A DNA stretch of 64,000 nt. It comes from Chamaea fasciata. Its lineage: Eukaryota > Chordata > Aves > Passeriformes > Sylviidae. The stretch lies in NCBI GenBank assembly GCA_029207755.1, contig JARCOQ010000002.1:41364244-41428243 (forward strand), in the 5' to 3' direction. This document shows, piece by piece, positions 11,616 to 24,411 of the stretch. How positions within the stretch are numbered: position 1 is the stretch's first letter; every line of letters starts with the position of its first letter. A model generated the notes under the pieces. The model was not told the origin of the DNA. It saw only the letters and a program-made list of their open reading frames with translations, and did not search any database. Both the position numbers and the translations under genes were made by a program.

Positions 11616-13270
11616 CTTTGTATGTACACAAATGTTTATATATCTAAATATTGTCCCAGGAAATTATACCAGAAGCAAGTCCATTGTGAGTTGAAATTCA
11701 AGATGAAATAGTGGTTCTCATTTGGAATTCAGCAGCTAATTTGTGACTGTGTTAGACAATTTGCAAAAATCATAGAAGACATCAAGTCTGATTACGTGCC
11801 CTAAACTGCACTAATACTGAATATTTCTATATGATGTTTTGGGAAATGCAAACTGATTTCATAGCAGTGGCAAAAACCACATTTCTTACCATCTGGAAAA
11901 TACTTGGCAGTGTTATATGATCCATGTTTTCAAGGACAGATCTTAAACTACACTTTCAAAAAGCAGAAACATAAATCAATGGCAAGATGTTCTTGTAAAC
12001 TGGATACAACAGGTTTTCTGTTTCTTCCTTCTCTTCTAATTTTATATGCTTTTCAAGTACCAAATGGAAATGTTGATTTGAGTAAAGTTTTCTAAAGCAT
12101 AACTTCCAAGGCAATAGAAAGAATAATAGCACACCTGGCTGACTTTCTATTAACATATTGATGAAACCATAAACCATCAGAAATGCTTCTTCAACAAACT
12201 TTTATTTAATGCAAATATAGTTGTATTCCTATCAAACTATTCTTTCATAATCCAAATTCACTGATAATGAGTTAATACAGAAACACTACATGTTTTCAAT
12301 TTGTCATTGCTGTTTTACTAATATAGAAAAGTTTATGTCATTCCAGGGAATTCTGATCTTTTATTGTGAACACCAGACCTTCTGCCTATATATGTGGGCA
12401 TGTCATTCACGAAATTCTCTGAAGGTTTCAAATGTTCTCACTGAAGAGGGCAAAGGAAAGTTTTTTTAGAGAACAAAATTAACAGAGCCAAAATTCTTTT
12501 TTTCAAATTACCCTCCCCTCCTTCTGCCCTCCCCTAATCTCATCTCCATGGTAGCATCCAACATATGGAAAATTTTATGCGGAGTATGAGTATGGCTAAT
12601 TTGTATCCTATTTTCATATCACTTCAGGAAAATCATCAGATGAAAACCCCCCATACTTTGTTTCTGAGCACCACCATGTTATGGCGCTGCTTCTGGTATC
12701 ACATCAGAAATTCAACACAGCAGATAACATTCTATTAAAATAATACAGCAAAGCATGCACCATATGGCCACAACCATAGTTTTTAAAACTGATTTAGAGT
12801 CTTTCAACTGTAAATTATCATCTAGCTCTGAGTTTGGATGTAAATGCAGAAGATAGAGGTGGATATTTAAGTATGATCTACCTTCTGTGTTCCTTTAGAG
12901 AAATTTACAGATCCAAACTGAACAGGTTTTTACATCCTCAAGAATTTTTTATACCATTTATCTACTCTGGATATATAACTGCCTAATTACTCTTAAAAGG
13001 TAAATATTGAGTCTTTGCAACACCACGTTACACTGACATAGTACTAGAATAATGGTCTGGTGAATCAGCAAATCCATAACTCTACATAAATTGTCCCCAA
13101 AAGTACTTGTTCTTATATTATTGCATGTGTAAAATGGAAATAAGGTCAACAAAGCTAGTGAGTTTCTACTCTACATACAAATCTCTTCGACTGTTATTTC
13201 ACAAGTCTGTATCACCCCATTTCTAATGACCAAAATATTACCATATATTCAAAACCTCTATTTCGTGAGT
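11616..13270. other. AT-rich non-coding sequence
   Basis: I see no gene or repeat family. A pyrimidine-rich stretch lies at about 12485-12550. Confidence 0.5.
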
Positions 13271-13340
13271 TGGTTTATTGGACTTTGGGTTTTTGTTTGG
13301 GTATTTGGCATTTTGTTTTGTTTTGCTGGGTTTTTTTTTA
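13271..13340. repeat. G/T-only tract
   Basis: About 70 bases are nearly free of C and poor in A on the plus strand (GGGTTTTTGTTTGGG-like, then TTTTGTTTTG). On the minus strand this is an A/C-rich tract of the same kind as those at 903, 50745, 60680 and 62285. It is a low-complexity repeat, not coding. Confidence 0.75.
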
Positions 13341-13618
13341 ATAAAAAGATGCCTGGTATAGTTAAAATTTCTAAGTTAGTGTCCAGGACAATGACATATG
13401 TAACCTTTACCTGGGAAAACCTTTAGATATCAGAGACCTTGCAACTTATTTTAGTAATCAGGTCCACCAATAAAACAGTAATAGAATCAAATAAAATGTC
13501 TGAGAACTTGTAAATATCTCTTTATCAGAATAATTTTCAGCTGTGTCATCTTATTTGTACTTATAGAAAAGGGATTAAACAATTTCTAAATTTGGATGAT
13601 AGTGATTGTAGTATTATG

Positions 13619-13676
13619 CTTTTATATATAATATATATATAAATTTAATATAATATATACTTTTATATATAATTTT
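13619..13676. repeat. TA-rich simple repeat
   Basis: Degenerate TATATAATATATA units give an interrupted AT tract of about 55 bp. Confidence 0.8.
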
Positions 13677-16600
13677 TATTACAATTATACCATTATGGCT
13701 TGCAGACTTCAGTTATATCCACTCAGAGATGTGAGTACTGCTTCTGTAATTTCAGAAAAAAACCCTAAAAAATAGCCATAAGCTATTAGTACTTTCTGCT
13801 TCTTTCTTTATTAATTCTTGTTACATGATACAGTCATTTCACTCCTGGTCAGTCAGCTCAATATCAAAGCTTGGAGCGAGTATAAAAGTCAGAAAACATT
13901 ACATGAGCTTGTCTTGGAAATATGATTCAGATCAGAGAGGTCCTAATTCTCATGCCTGTCTTATCTCCAATGAAAGTAGTGGAGAGGTACCAACTACAGT
14001 TTCACTCTAATCCCATTTGGATCTCTGCATTATTACCCTTGCACTCACCAGAGTGAGTGTTAAACTGAAGACAGATTTATCTAATGCACAAAATAAACAT
14101 GACTTGAAGTTGATGGAGGCCAGGGCCTCATTTCTGACAGTGGTCAATGCCAAGTGCATCACAGGAAGCAATAAAAACCCTGTGGCAGTAATGTAGATGA
14201 TTATGTGGATACCTGGGTTATCATGGATGCACAAAACTGATTTGAAAGGACTTACTGAGTCCATTGATCTTTGCAGAGATTAATAACAGCTCATACTGCA
14301 GACTGACAATGCAACTGGCAATTAATTAGGAGACATTATGTATGCTTATTTATTTTTTAACATTATAAATTCCATAATACTAAATTTTGATTTATTACAC
14401 TCTAATAATTTTTGTGTGTATCACATTAATCATTAGGAATGTACAGGTTGCAATACAAGGCACATTGTGACACATATGAGACACATTGCTCTATACTGGT
14501 AAAGACAGGGCTTCCTGGGAGGGCAGTAGAGGAACTAACAAGTTCAGAGGGAGATTTGGCTTTGCATAAAGAAATGCAAATCAGGTTTTTGTAGCCATAA
14601 TCAGAGTTACTTTGTTTTATTCTAAGAAAGTACATTAACTCTGCATTCATTTAAAATACAAAAAATGTGGTCTGTGAGATCATTCCAGACAAATCATGAC
14701 TGTAGGTAGCATTTCAGACTGATGAAGGGTTTTTTTGTTAATGACATTTTAATTCTTTAGAAATTGAAAGCATCAAAACAGTAAAACAAAACCAGGAACT
14801 TAAAATTTCTCTGGGGATTTGGTCAGAAAGGTTTTTCTCTCTCAAAGGAAAATACCAGGTTCATTTTTAAGCAAAGATAATAGCTGCATTATCTGTAAAA
14901 ATATTTTTTACATACAAATGAATACACGCAACATCTTTGTCAAATGAGAAAATATTGCAGTCTTTACAGACTGGCAGGCTCACTAAAATATGAAATGGTA
15001 ATGATTTGCACAGAATTGTAGAGATAAATCAGTCTGAGAGAATGTTGAAGCATCTGACTAATTCTCATGCTTCAATGAAATGCACTGCCTTTTCCCACTC
15101 ACTGTTTCATTTCTCAGATGGAAGTACAGGAGGGTACATATTTGCAGTACGGAGCAGATAACAATGCAATAGGAACTGGAAAACTCTATGAATATCAGCT
15201 TGTTCATACCTGAATTGCATTCCCTGAATGTAAAGGCATTACTGACCTTTCCAGCTCCCTGTTGATTCTTGTAAACAAGTGGAGCTCTGAAATGCTTACC
15301 AGTTTCCACAGTTACTTCAGTATGTGCCACCTTTCTTTTTTTCTCTATTTTTTTAGCCTAAATTTTGCTCAGTATTTTTATCTCATAATAAAACTGCACA
15401 TCATGTTCAGAGATATCTAGTCATTAATGAAAAGATACCAGATTTACCAGATTACCAACACAAATTTGCTTGGGATAGGTGATCAGCTCATTTTCATTTC
15501 CATAACCTCACCTATCCATAGTGCTCATTCCCACCACACTTGGCTTCCATTTCAGTCGTTCATTCTGAGAAAACTGTAGCATTTCATTGTCAGAGAGGAA
15601 TGATGTCACAAAATTAATGAGATGTGAAAATTATCTGTCGTGGAAGCATTGCCTGATAAAGCACAAGTTTCCTTGATACAAACATAAAATCCTACAACCT
15701 CATTTTCTTTGATTCATAATATTCTGCATAAATACTTAATGGTATTTTAAGTGACATAATAGTGTGTTTGATTTGGCATTAATATCTATTGAGAATGAAA
15801 GTCTATGAAGAAATATGCTGTGAACCTAGATCTATTTCTGTAAAACAAAATTTTCAAACAAAAAAAAGGCAGACATTAACAACAAGAGGAAGCCTGCATG
15901 TTGCTAGCAGTGAGAGCTTCAAAGCATTAGAAAGATTTAATCACCACTTTGTACTCACTTTTTCTTTCAGTGCCTACATGACAGACACCCACGATTATAA
16001 GGAGCTTCTCTATCCAAGGTAAAGACAGAGATGGATGATTTTTAAATCCTTTTCAAAATCATATGATGATCTTTTCCTCTAAATTCTAAAATTGCATCAG
16101 AAAAAAAGATGAATTTAAACAGGTCTGTAATGTATTCAAGCATCCATGCAGCTATTCAATTAAAAAGGAGTGAAAGCAAACACTAACAATATTGGGACAT
16201 TCCATATCAGAAGCAACTGACAGCTTCTCTCATTTTGTTCACTGTAAATAAGATTTTGGAATCAGTGAATTTATATTGATGTAAAAACTGCAAAGTGTAA
16301 AAGCAAGAAAAAGCCCCACTGAAGAGTTCTATTCCTGCTTTCTGAAGCAGCATAACCTCTCTTCATTCTGCAGCAATATGTATTAAATAACTTAGGCCTT
16401 TTTCACTCAGACATAAAAGTGCACATTTCATTGTGCGATCTTACCTGAGGCACTAGCAACCTAGAGGCCTAGATTCAGAACATAAGAACATTTTTTAACT
16501 ACAGAAGACCTATGTGCGAACTCTGCATTATCTGCATCATATATATGCCCAAACTATTCTGCTAAGGCATATGCATAGAAAGAGTGTCTTTAAAATGTCA

Positions 16601-17392
16601 TATTTTTTGAATTACTTAGCCACCCTGATTCTCCCATTCCAACCTTGCCACAGTTCTCTGCACTGGAAAACAGTTAGGACTGCTCAGCCATGGAGTCATT
16701 CAGCATTGCTGAACCATGAATGTCCTGCAACACGAAGAAATTATTATCAGCAGATATCCATCAGAACACTGCTTAGGCACTGAATGAAAATGGTCCATGC
16801 AAATGCTTTATAGATGCTCCTAAAAAGTAAGGCTGATTTATCTAAACTGAAGTTATTCATAAGAGCATTGTGGTTTCAGATAATTGTTGGTCAAGCTGTT
16901 GGCAGCCACACTGTAATATTGTTGCTACATATCTTTTCAGTACTTTTGAATGGTTTTCTTCCTTAGAAAAATATTCTCATCCTGATGAGAGCAAAATCAC
17001 AGTAAATTAAGGTCAAGGTTTAGTTTAAAACATGTCCCTTTGTGGAAATCTCCTGTGAACTACTGCTTTCAGAAAGACTGTGAGAAAAAAAAGAATCACA
17101 TCTCAAAAAGATCATGGAACAAGGAAAATGTTAGGCTTTGCCCAATGCCCTTAGAGGCTGTTCATTTTCTTTCCTTGTTGTATATTGAAAATGGAGACAT
17201 CCAAATCTCTAAACTTTGGTGCCTGGTGGCCTTGTACATGGGACTTCCACAGAGTATTAGAAATTATGCCCACAAAAGACCACAAAAGTCCCATTAGCTT
17301 TTCATGGTATGGTTGGTGACTGGTTAAGCTACACAAGCTTAGGTGGCTTGTGGCACTATAGATGCCCTAGGGTATTGTCCAACCCCAAGATG
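13677..17392. other. AT-rich non-coding sequence
   Basis: About 3.7 kb without supportable genes. Frames of 60-90 codons occur on both strands without recognisable motifs. No repeat family was recognised. Confidence 0.5.
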
Positions 17393-18026
17393 GGTGTGCT
17401 GGCCAGCAGTGGCTGAATATGAGCCAGCAGTGTGCCTGTGTACCCATCTGAGCTTATATCAGCCATGGTGTGGCCAGCAGGAGCAGGACAGTGACCGTCC
17501 CCCTGAACAGGGCACTGCTGAGGCCACACCTCAAATCCTGTGTTCAGTTCTGGATCCCTCCCTGCAAGAAAGACATTGAGGGGCTGGAGCGTGCCCAGAG
17601 AAGGGCAGTGGAGCTGGGGAAGGGTCTGGAGCACAAGTGCTGTGAGGAGCAGCTGAGGGAGCTGGGGATGTTACCCTCGAGGCTCTGATGGAAACTATCA
17701 CTCTCTACAACTGGCTGAAAGTAGGGTGTAGCCAGGTGGGGGTCAGTCTCTTCTCTCAGGTAACAAGTGATAGAACAAGAAGAAATGGCCTCAAGCTGCC
17801 CCTGGTAAGGTTTGGATTGGATGTTAGGAAACATTTCTTAACAGAAAGAATTTTCAGGCATTGGAACAGGCTGCCTGGGGGGTGGTTGTGCAACCATCCT
17901 TGGAAGTATTTAAAAGATGTGTATATGTAGTGCTTAAAGTATATGGTTACGTGTGGACTTGGCAGTGTTGGGTTAGAGGTTGGACTTGGTGGTCTTAGAC
18001 CTAAATAATTCTGTGACTATATGATG
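17393..18026 (+). mobile_element. CR1 LINE, 5'-truncated 3' end (plus strand)
   Basis: This matches the avian CR1 3' region from the ORF2 C-terminus to the tail. In order it shows GCTGAATATGAGCCAGCAG, ATCAGCCATGGTGTGGCC, CACACCTCAAATCCTGTG, GACATTGAGGGGCTGGAG, a CTCTCTACAACTGGCTGAAAG block, CATTGGAACAGGCTGCC, and GGACTTGGTGGTCTTAGA. It ends in the octamer-like tail AATTCTGTGACTATATGAT. Coding frames are broken by stops (a TGA lies about 10 codons after the GAGGAGCAGCTGAGG block), so it is a dead fragment of about 630 bp. It belongs to the same subfamily as the minus-strand copy 8 kb to the left. Confidence 0.92.
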
Positions 18027-21000
18027 TTTAACAGCTTCCTGCTAGCTGAAAAACTGACTGAAAATCCCATGCTTTAATCTGAAAAAGAGACATTTCCCAT
18101 TTCTAACTTTATGGCATTTAATATTAGCACACAAATGGCCAATCTGTTTATATCTTCTTGTTACTGGCTGCATTTGTCAAAAATCCATGTCTTTATATAC
18201 ACACATATATATAGTCTGATCCTGCACTATTTTGAATGAACTCTGTCCTTTTGAAGTATTTAGAAAAATACAGCTCTCCAGAAAAGGCAAATATTTTGTA
18301 ATAACACTAAGGAGATCTGTCATCTGCCCCAGAGATCTTGTGACCTCTTTTCACAGATGTTGTTTCTAAAGGGAATCACTGTTAAGAGCATAAATGGAAT
18401 ACAGGTCTATAGAAATAAATGCTGTAGATAATTGAGCAGCATCTAGAGGACAGCATCCCATTGAAAAAGAGTAGAGCATGAACAAAGACTCTTCTCACCT
18501 GCCTACCAGCTATCTAAGGATCTACAGAACAGTGGATAAAGATGTGCTTTAGAGACAGTTGGTCGACTGTAGAACAAGTGGCAAAAGAAGCAGGTGACAG
18601 ATTCCTTAAAATAAAAGATGTTCTGCCCCCTGGAAAGATAAACCACATTTGTGAAGTGCTGAGCATGAACAGAACTGAAGACCTTCTGATGCACTCAAAC
18701 ATTTAATGGCACATTTTATCCGCAACACAAAAAATCTGAGGTTGGACTCTGCTTGCCTCTGATGAATTAACAGTTTACTTACTCTTGCGTGATGGTGGTA
18801 AAGTTTTGCCAATTAGTATCAACTCCAAGGCTGGTGTAAGAAGTCAATTTTTTTTTTTGTAGAAAATTAAGAACTCCACAGAACATGTGTGTGCTCTTAT
18901 TTGAGAGGTGTTTTCAACTCCTTTTTTTTTTTTTTTGCAAGCTGATATACTTTTTACTGCGGATGACAGTAACACAAATCTGTGTTAAAATTTTGTATTG
19001 CAGGTTTTTAATTTTTCCTTTTGAATTTTTTAGGTATCTATTTCTCTCCTGAATGGCAGATGTGAATTTGGATTATCAGCTCTTTTCTAAATATTACAAA
19101 TTTTGATTTGAATTTTATTATAAAAGGAATTGTTTTCAGTGCCACAGAGGGCAATGAAGTAAATCCAATACAACAGATTTTTTATTTTTATCTCAGGGTT
19201 TTTAGGCGCTCCTACTACACTGCTCTTAGATCACCTTCTAGCTGCATAAAAACTCTTCCAAAATACTGAGCATATGAAAGTAAAATAATCTGTTCATAAT
19301 CTATGCAAGTGGGTTTAGTCACTAACAGGGAATATGTTATTTTGTGTACTCAGTCATTGTTCTAAAAAGATTAAAGAACTGTTTGAAATAAAGTCAACCA
19401 TCCCTTCTGTTGAGAAGCCTCTGACTGATGTATTAGTAGTAATAATTATTTGAATAATTTAGTGCTTTCTATCATCCATATCACATAAAGTCACTGTTGT
19501 GAAAGCTCTTCTGAGGTAAACAAACATTTCAGTAAATGTCACAAGATTAAACAAATAAACCACACGTTAAATTCCTTTAGAAATAGTGGGGTTTGGATCT
19601 ACCCTCTGTCTTTCTTTGAAGAATGCTCTGGGTCTGTGCTTACTCACTAACTAGCATGGGAAGGTTCACTGACTATTGGCATCAGTCATAATGTATAAGG
19701 ACAAGGATATACACAAAGAAAAGTGAGTAGTTGTTAAGAAACATTTAATATAATGAGTGCAAAAAAGCCATATGGATTTCACAATTATCAGCATCACAGC
19801 CAACAATTATCTGCAAACTATAGCAATAATTTAAGTTTAGGTTACTTTGCATTGTTTATTCACTTTTAGTGAATTCAACTGTCTGCAAAGTAGATGATGA
19901 ACCTGGTTTATTCAGATTACAGCTGTATGTAGAAGTCAAAATGAGAATCAGGAGACCCCACAGAAGAAGAAAAGTATTGGATATGGTTGCCAATTCCACA
20001 GAAAACACCTCAACCTCAGTCTGAAAGAGGGTTCATGAGTCAATGTGACATGCATGAGAAAGGATAAAGGAGACTACAGAGTCATATCTGGCTCCTTTGA
20101 TCCTTGCTTTAGAAATCTCGCTACTCACACTCTTAGGCTTGGTATTGTTCTCTATAATCCTTACCTTAGGAATCCTTGGTTTTGTTTTACCCCTTTCTAG
20201 GCTACCAGTAAAGTAGCTACCACTCCTTTGCTCACTTCACAAGGCTTCGAATCACTAAAAAGTGATACAAATTTGATGTTTTGGTTTCCAACCATACATA
20301 CGCACAAAGACACGGTAAACTCTTTACCCTACAGACACTGAGCAAGTCTGAGACTGGCAGCATATTTACTGAGTGTAACTACTGTTTCTTACTCTGAATC
20401 CCTTTGTGTCTAATGCTTAGAAGCTTGTTGCTTACATGCTAGCTTTCCTTGCTGTATTCATGCATACCTGCTGGTAAAATGTGTTTTATGAACTGGACTC
20501 AAAACATACCAAATGACACTTTTAAAATCCCTTTATTGGCTTTGGTTCTGGATTTACCTATGAGATTAGAAATTCCACACTGAAAATTAAACATGAACAT
20601 TTAAGAGAAAACCATAATCTAATTTTAAGATGGTCTGCTTTCACAGAAAGGTACTAACTTAGCTAATTAGTAATATATACTATTCAAATGCTGCTGAGGG
20701 AGGAAAAACTGAATATCTTATTATGTAAAAGATGGATAATTATCTTTATTTTCTGTAAGTACATTCACCAGATTTGAAGAACTTATCTCAGCATTAGGTC
20801 ATTTCCCTCACATTCTGACAGTGGAGAGAAAAAAAGGCATAAAAACCTGACCAGTATGACTTTGTCAAGTATGCAACAAGGGCAGAAGGACAGCTGAACT
20901 TCTGCTACTTTCCTTTCAATAAGAGAAGTCTGTATTTCAAGTGACACACATATTGAGGTTTCAAGGCTGTGCCTTGCAAAATTAAAAGTGAAAACTGCTC

Positions 21001-21364
21001 TGATGGTCAGTTTCACAAACAAGCTGTGCTTTGTGCCACCAACCATCACTGAAGTAAGGACTACTGACAGACATGGTTTCCAGACTCTATACTATCAAGA
21101 GCATCGCTGACCTTTTAGAAACATACTATGAGGTATTTTGGGTCTCTAGAGCCATTCTCATAATACCAATAGAGAAAAGGAATCACCATGACAACAGAGT
21201 CAGCAATAAGGTACAAATTTCGAGATGTGTCACTTGAACATTCTGTGAATCCCAAGGGACATCTCAGTTGGAGTTCAGGCCTCAAGGCATTATATTTTCA
21301 TGGAGCAGCATTGTTTTCTCCCAGGGAACAACAACATGATACTATAAGGGTCTATTTTCAAATG
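18027..21364. other. AT-rich non-coding sequence
   Basis: No gene recognised. T runs of 10 or more lie at about 18848 and 18921. A (TA)n-like patch lies at about 18195-18212. Confidence 0.5.
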
Positions 21365-21803
21365 ATGCCTTCATTGCACTGGTCTTCACCAACAAGATCA
21401 ACCCTCAGGAAACTCTTACCCAGCAGAGAAGGACTAAGGACATTGGAAGGAAGACCTAACATCAGAAAGTCCACAGGCCTTGACAAGATGCATCCGTGAG
21501 TGCTGAGAGAGCTGATAGATACCATAAACAGGGCACTCATAATCATCTTTGAAAGGTTGTGGTGATCAGGAGAGATGCCTGAAGACTGGAAGAAAGCAAA
21601 TGTCATCCCAGCCTTCCAGAAGAGCAAGAATATCCTCATAGATAAACTCAGGAAGTGTAGAGTGGATAGGCAGACAGTGGATTGACAACTGGCTGAACAG
21701 GGATCGCAGAGGCTCCTAATCAGTGGCACAGGGTCTAATTGGAGGCTTGCCAGCAGTAGTGTCCCCCAAAGTTCAGTACTTGGCTCAGTACTGTTTAACT
21801 GAA
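21365..21803 (+). pseudogene. CR1 LINE internal ORF2 fragment with deletion
   Basis: On the plus strand this follows the CR1 ORF2 fingers region: TTCACCAACAAGATCAACCC, CAGAAAGTCCACAGGCC, GAGTGCTGAGAGAGCTG, ATCATCTTTGAAAGG, then GCCTGAAGACTGGAAGAAAG. At about 21625-21635 it jumps to TATCCTCATAGATAAACTC and continues through GATTGACAACTGGCTGAAC to GTACTGTTTAAC (motif B end). In an intact CR1 a few hundred bases separate these points, so the segment with motif A is deleted. It has no YADD/FADD block and no 3' tail. Frames are interrupted. The open frame antisense to it is a shadow. Sequence left of 21365, from about 21190, may be a more diverged continuation. Confidence 0.85.
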
Positions 21804-23803
21804 ATTATTTTGCATCAGCGAGTGGTTTTCATTAGGACAACATCTCGTTCAATATAAAACAGGCAAAGCGTTTGTCTGAACCACAACAGAAAGACAGACA
21901 ATAACTGAAGATGGCATAATCATGTGTGACATAGGGTCCTTTATATCACTTGTAGTTTGCTGGGAAGATTTGCGTCTCACTGAACTTTACTCTTCCATGT
22001 TTATTGCTGAGCTACACTCAAGACTCACTTCATAGTAATTAGAAAAAAAAAATATCACAAACAAAAAAACACCTTGTAAGATATAAAACCATTTGATCCT
22101 AAATCTACGTCTGAAGCAGGTCAAATGCATGATCCATGAAAGCACATTTCTCACTAGTGGCTAAAAAGGAAGCTGAATTCAGAAGATGAGAAATTTGCAC
22201 CATATGTAGCAAAAAGACATTAGATGATTCTCCCCTCAAACAACAATTTGGTCCATTTTGTGCTGGTTAAACCAATATTTCTAACAGATGAATAATGTAA
22301 TAAATATAAGTTCACTAGCACAACCCACAGAAATGAGCATTTGTTCTATCCTAGGTCATAGAAGATGAGGTCCATTGAAATGTTTTGTAAAAGAAAACCA
22401 TCTTCAGAATTTATCATTTGATTTTCAATGGCCTGTGAAGAAGACCTACATATCTCTTGAGGCATTTAGTACAGGTACGATAGTAAAACACGTGAACGCT
22501 GATCAGCAATAAAGAAAAAGACGTTCAGATGTCATACAAGAACTGCAAAATACCAAGTTGGTACCACTGAAATACAAGACATCAATTTTGCAGACCATCC
22601 AGGATAATTAAAACTGAGTGATAAGGTATTTTTAAAGTGATTAAGAGACCTGATTTAATGGGGTTTAAGGAGTAACTGAGTTGAGTCAAATATGAGGTTT
22701 TTTGGTACGTTTTGCATCACAGGTCAGTAAATCATCATGCATGAGAGGTACCTTAACAATGAACTGCATGGGATTGAATTAGAGTTCAGCTTTGGGGAAG
22801 GACTTTGCTTCAATGTGAATACAAAACTCTTTTGCACTTTGTCCTTGAGTGACACAGTGGGGCAAGGCAATGTTCCATATAGCATAGACCAGTCTAATAT
22901 ACTGAACCTTGCACTGCACCTGACCTATAGTTACTTTAGCACCTCCAACTGATGTGTTGCAACATAATTAATACTTCTCACGATAGATCTTTTTAGTTTT
23001 TATTGCACTCTTTCTAGGTTGCACCAGTATCTTTTCTCAACACTTTGAGCATCATGAGGATGTCCTATTTGGTGTCAAACAGGACTTTTATGCAGTTCCT
23101 TTCTATGCATTGACATACATCAGAGAGGGGTGGGTTGAAGAATCAGAACAGATAGCACCACAGGTGAACATCACAGATGTTAAATCCTAAATGACTGTAG
23201 GGCTCTGAGTCTCCTTTAGACATTAGCCTCTTCCTATGCATTAGTTGCTTCATATTACTTGGTTAGCAATTTCATTGACTCGAATAATAATAAAAAAATT
23301 GTAGATAGGCAGCAAAGCACTAGATTCCACTAACATGAATTAAGAGTCCTGTGACTGTTTTCATGACATATTCTAATATGGAGACATCTGAATCATTGGA
23401 ACTTGCTTATATACTTGGCTAAGCTGAAATTCTAACATGATTTGAAGAAGGTGCCAAGATATAATTAAGATAGCAGTATTGTCTTATTGTCATTGATTTG
23501 TATTTATGGATTACTGAGAATCTGAGGATTTTTTAAAAAAATTCTTAAAATGAAGTATTGGAAAAGTCTTTCCTGTGTTTGATGCAAAATATAAAAATAT
23601 TTCAATCAATAAATAATTAATAGGAAAAATATTTGTCTTTATGTGAATCCATGGAGAATTCAATGGATATTTACTAGGAGAAAATAGGAAAAAAATAGGG
23701 AAAAAATGTATGTATATGAATATCTACAGATATCTATATTTTTACCTGTAGATATACATAAAGATCCTCAATGTGATAAGGACAATAAGGAAAAGGCCCA
23801 GGG
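21804..23803. other. AT-rich non-coding sequence
   Basis: I see no gene or recognised repeat. Frames are short and lack motif-like content. Confidence 0.5.
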
Positions 23804-24411
23804 TGTTTCCTCCACAAGACCACACAGAACAAAAGAACCAGCCAATTGTTCACGAATCAGAAAATTTAATTTCCAGATCAGTTTTAGACAGATGAGGCAG
23901 GTGATAGAGAGGTCCCCTTGTCCACAACTGCAAGAAGCCTCCAGCTGCTTGTGGGAAAATGGCACAGTACAGATGGGGCTGTGTGTGCTTCCTCATCCTT
24001 ATATCAGTGGCATTGGTGAAGGTTGTTGGATGCAGGATCTCAGGCGCACACAATGGTCTCACAGAACTCTCAGGTCTCACAGAGTGGAAATACTAATTTA
24101 TTTTAAAATAACACTGATTCAGCCCCTAATACTCACATTTTAGCACACACAAGCACCAGAATGCATATAAGTAGTCTGGCAAGTATCCAGGGAGGCTGTC
24201 CAGGATGGCTTGCAATGACAAGCAGCACCAGCTTTCCAGTCTATCTCCCCACTTGCAAGGTTCTTTTTAAAAGGGTATTGATGGTGGATGAGTGTCGGGG
24301 TGTGTCAGGAGCTAACCATCCTGCCTCTGTGAGTCCTCAGGATTTACTCAGCATCTCTGATTCTGCTTGTCCTGAAGGACTGCAGGTAGGCACGTGTAGG
24401 TGTCAGCCATT
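23804..24411 (-). mobile_element. Possible LTR-like or other unclassified repeat block
   Basis: This GC-richer block stands out from its AT-rich flanks. Read on the minus strand, it has a TATA-like element (complement of 23999-24005) followed about 130 bases later by ATTAAA (complement of 23865-23870), the order expected for U3-R-U5 of an LTR. The plus strand at 23804 begins TGTTTCC, which would be a CA end on the minus strand. CCAGGG is found just left of it (23798-23803) and again at 24187-24192, a possible 6-bp target duplication, but the inner base at 24186 does not complete a TG...CA pair. The 145-codon plus-strand frame here has no recognisable domain. The right-hand boundary is uncertain. 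Confidence 0.35.

Noticed and set aside
21358..21729. 123-codon frame on the minus strand
   Set aside because: It is antisense to the plus-strand CR1 fragment.
23706..24143. 145-codon plus-strand frame
   Set aside because: It starts in simple AT-rich sequence and crosses into an unclassified repeat-like block. No family is recognisable.
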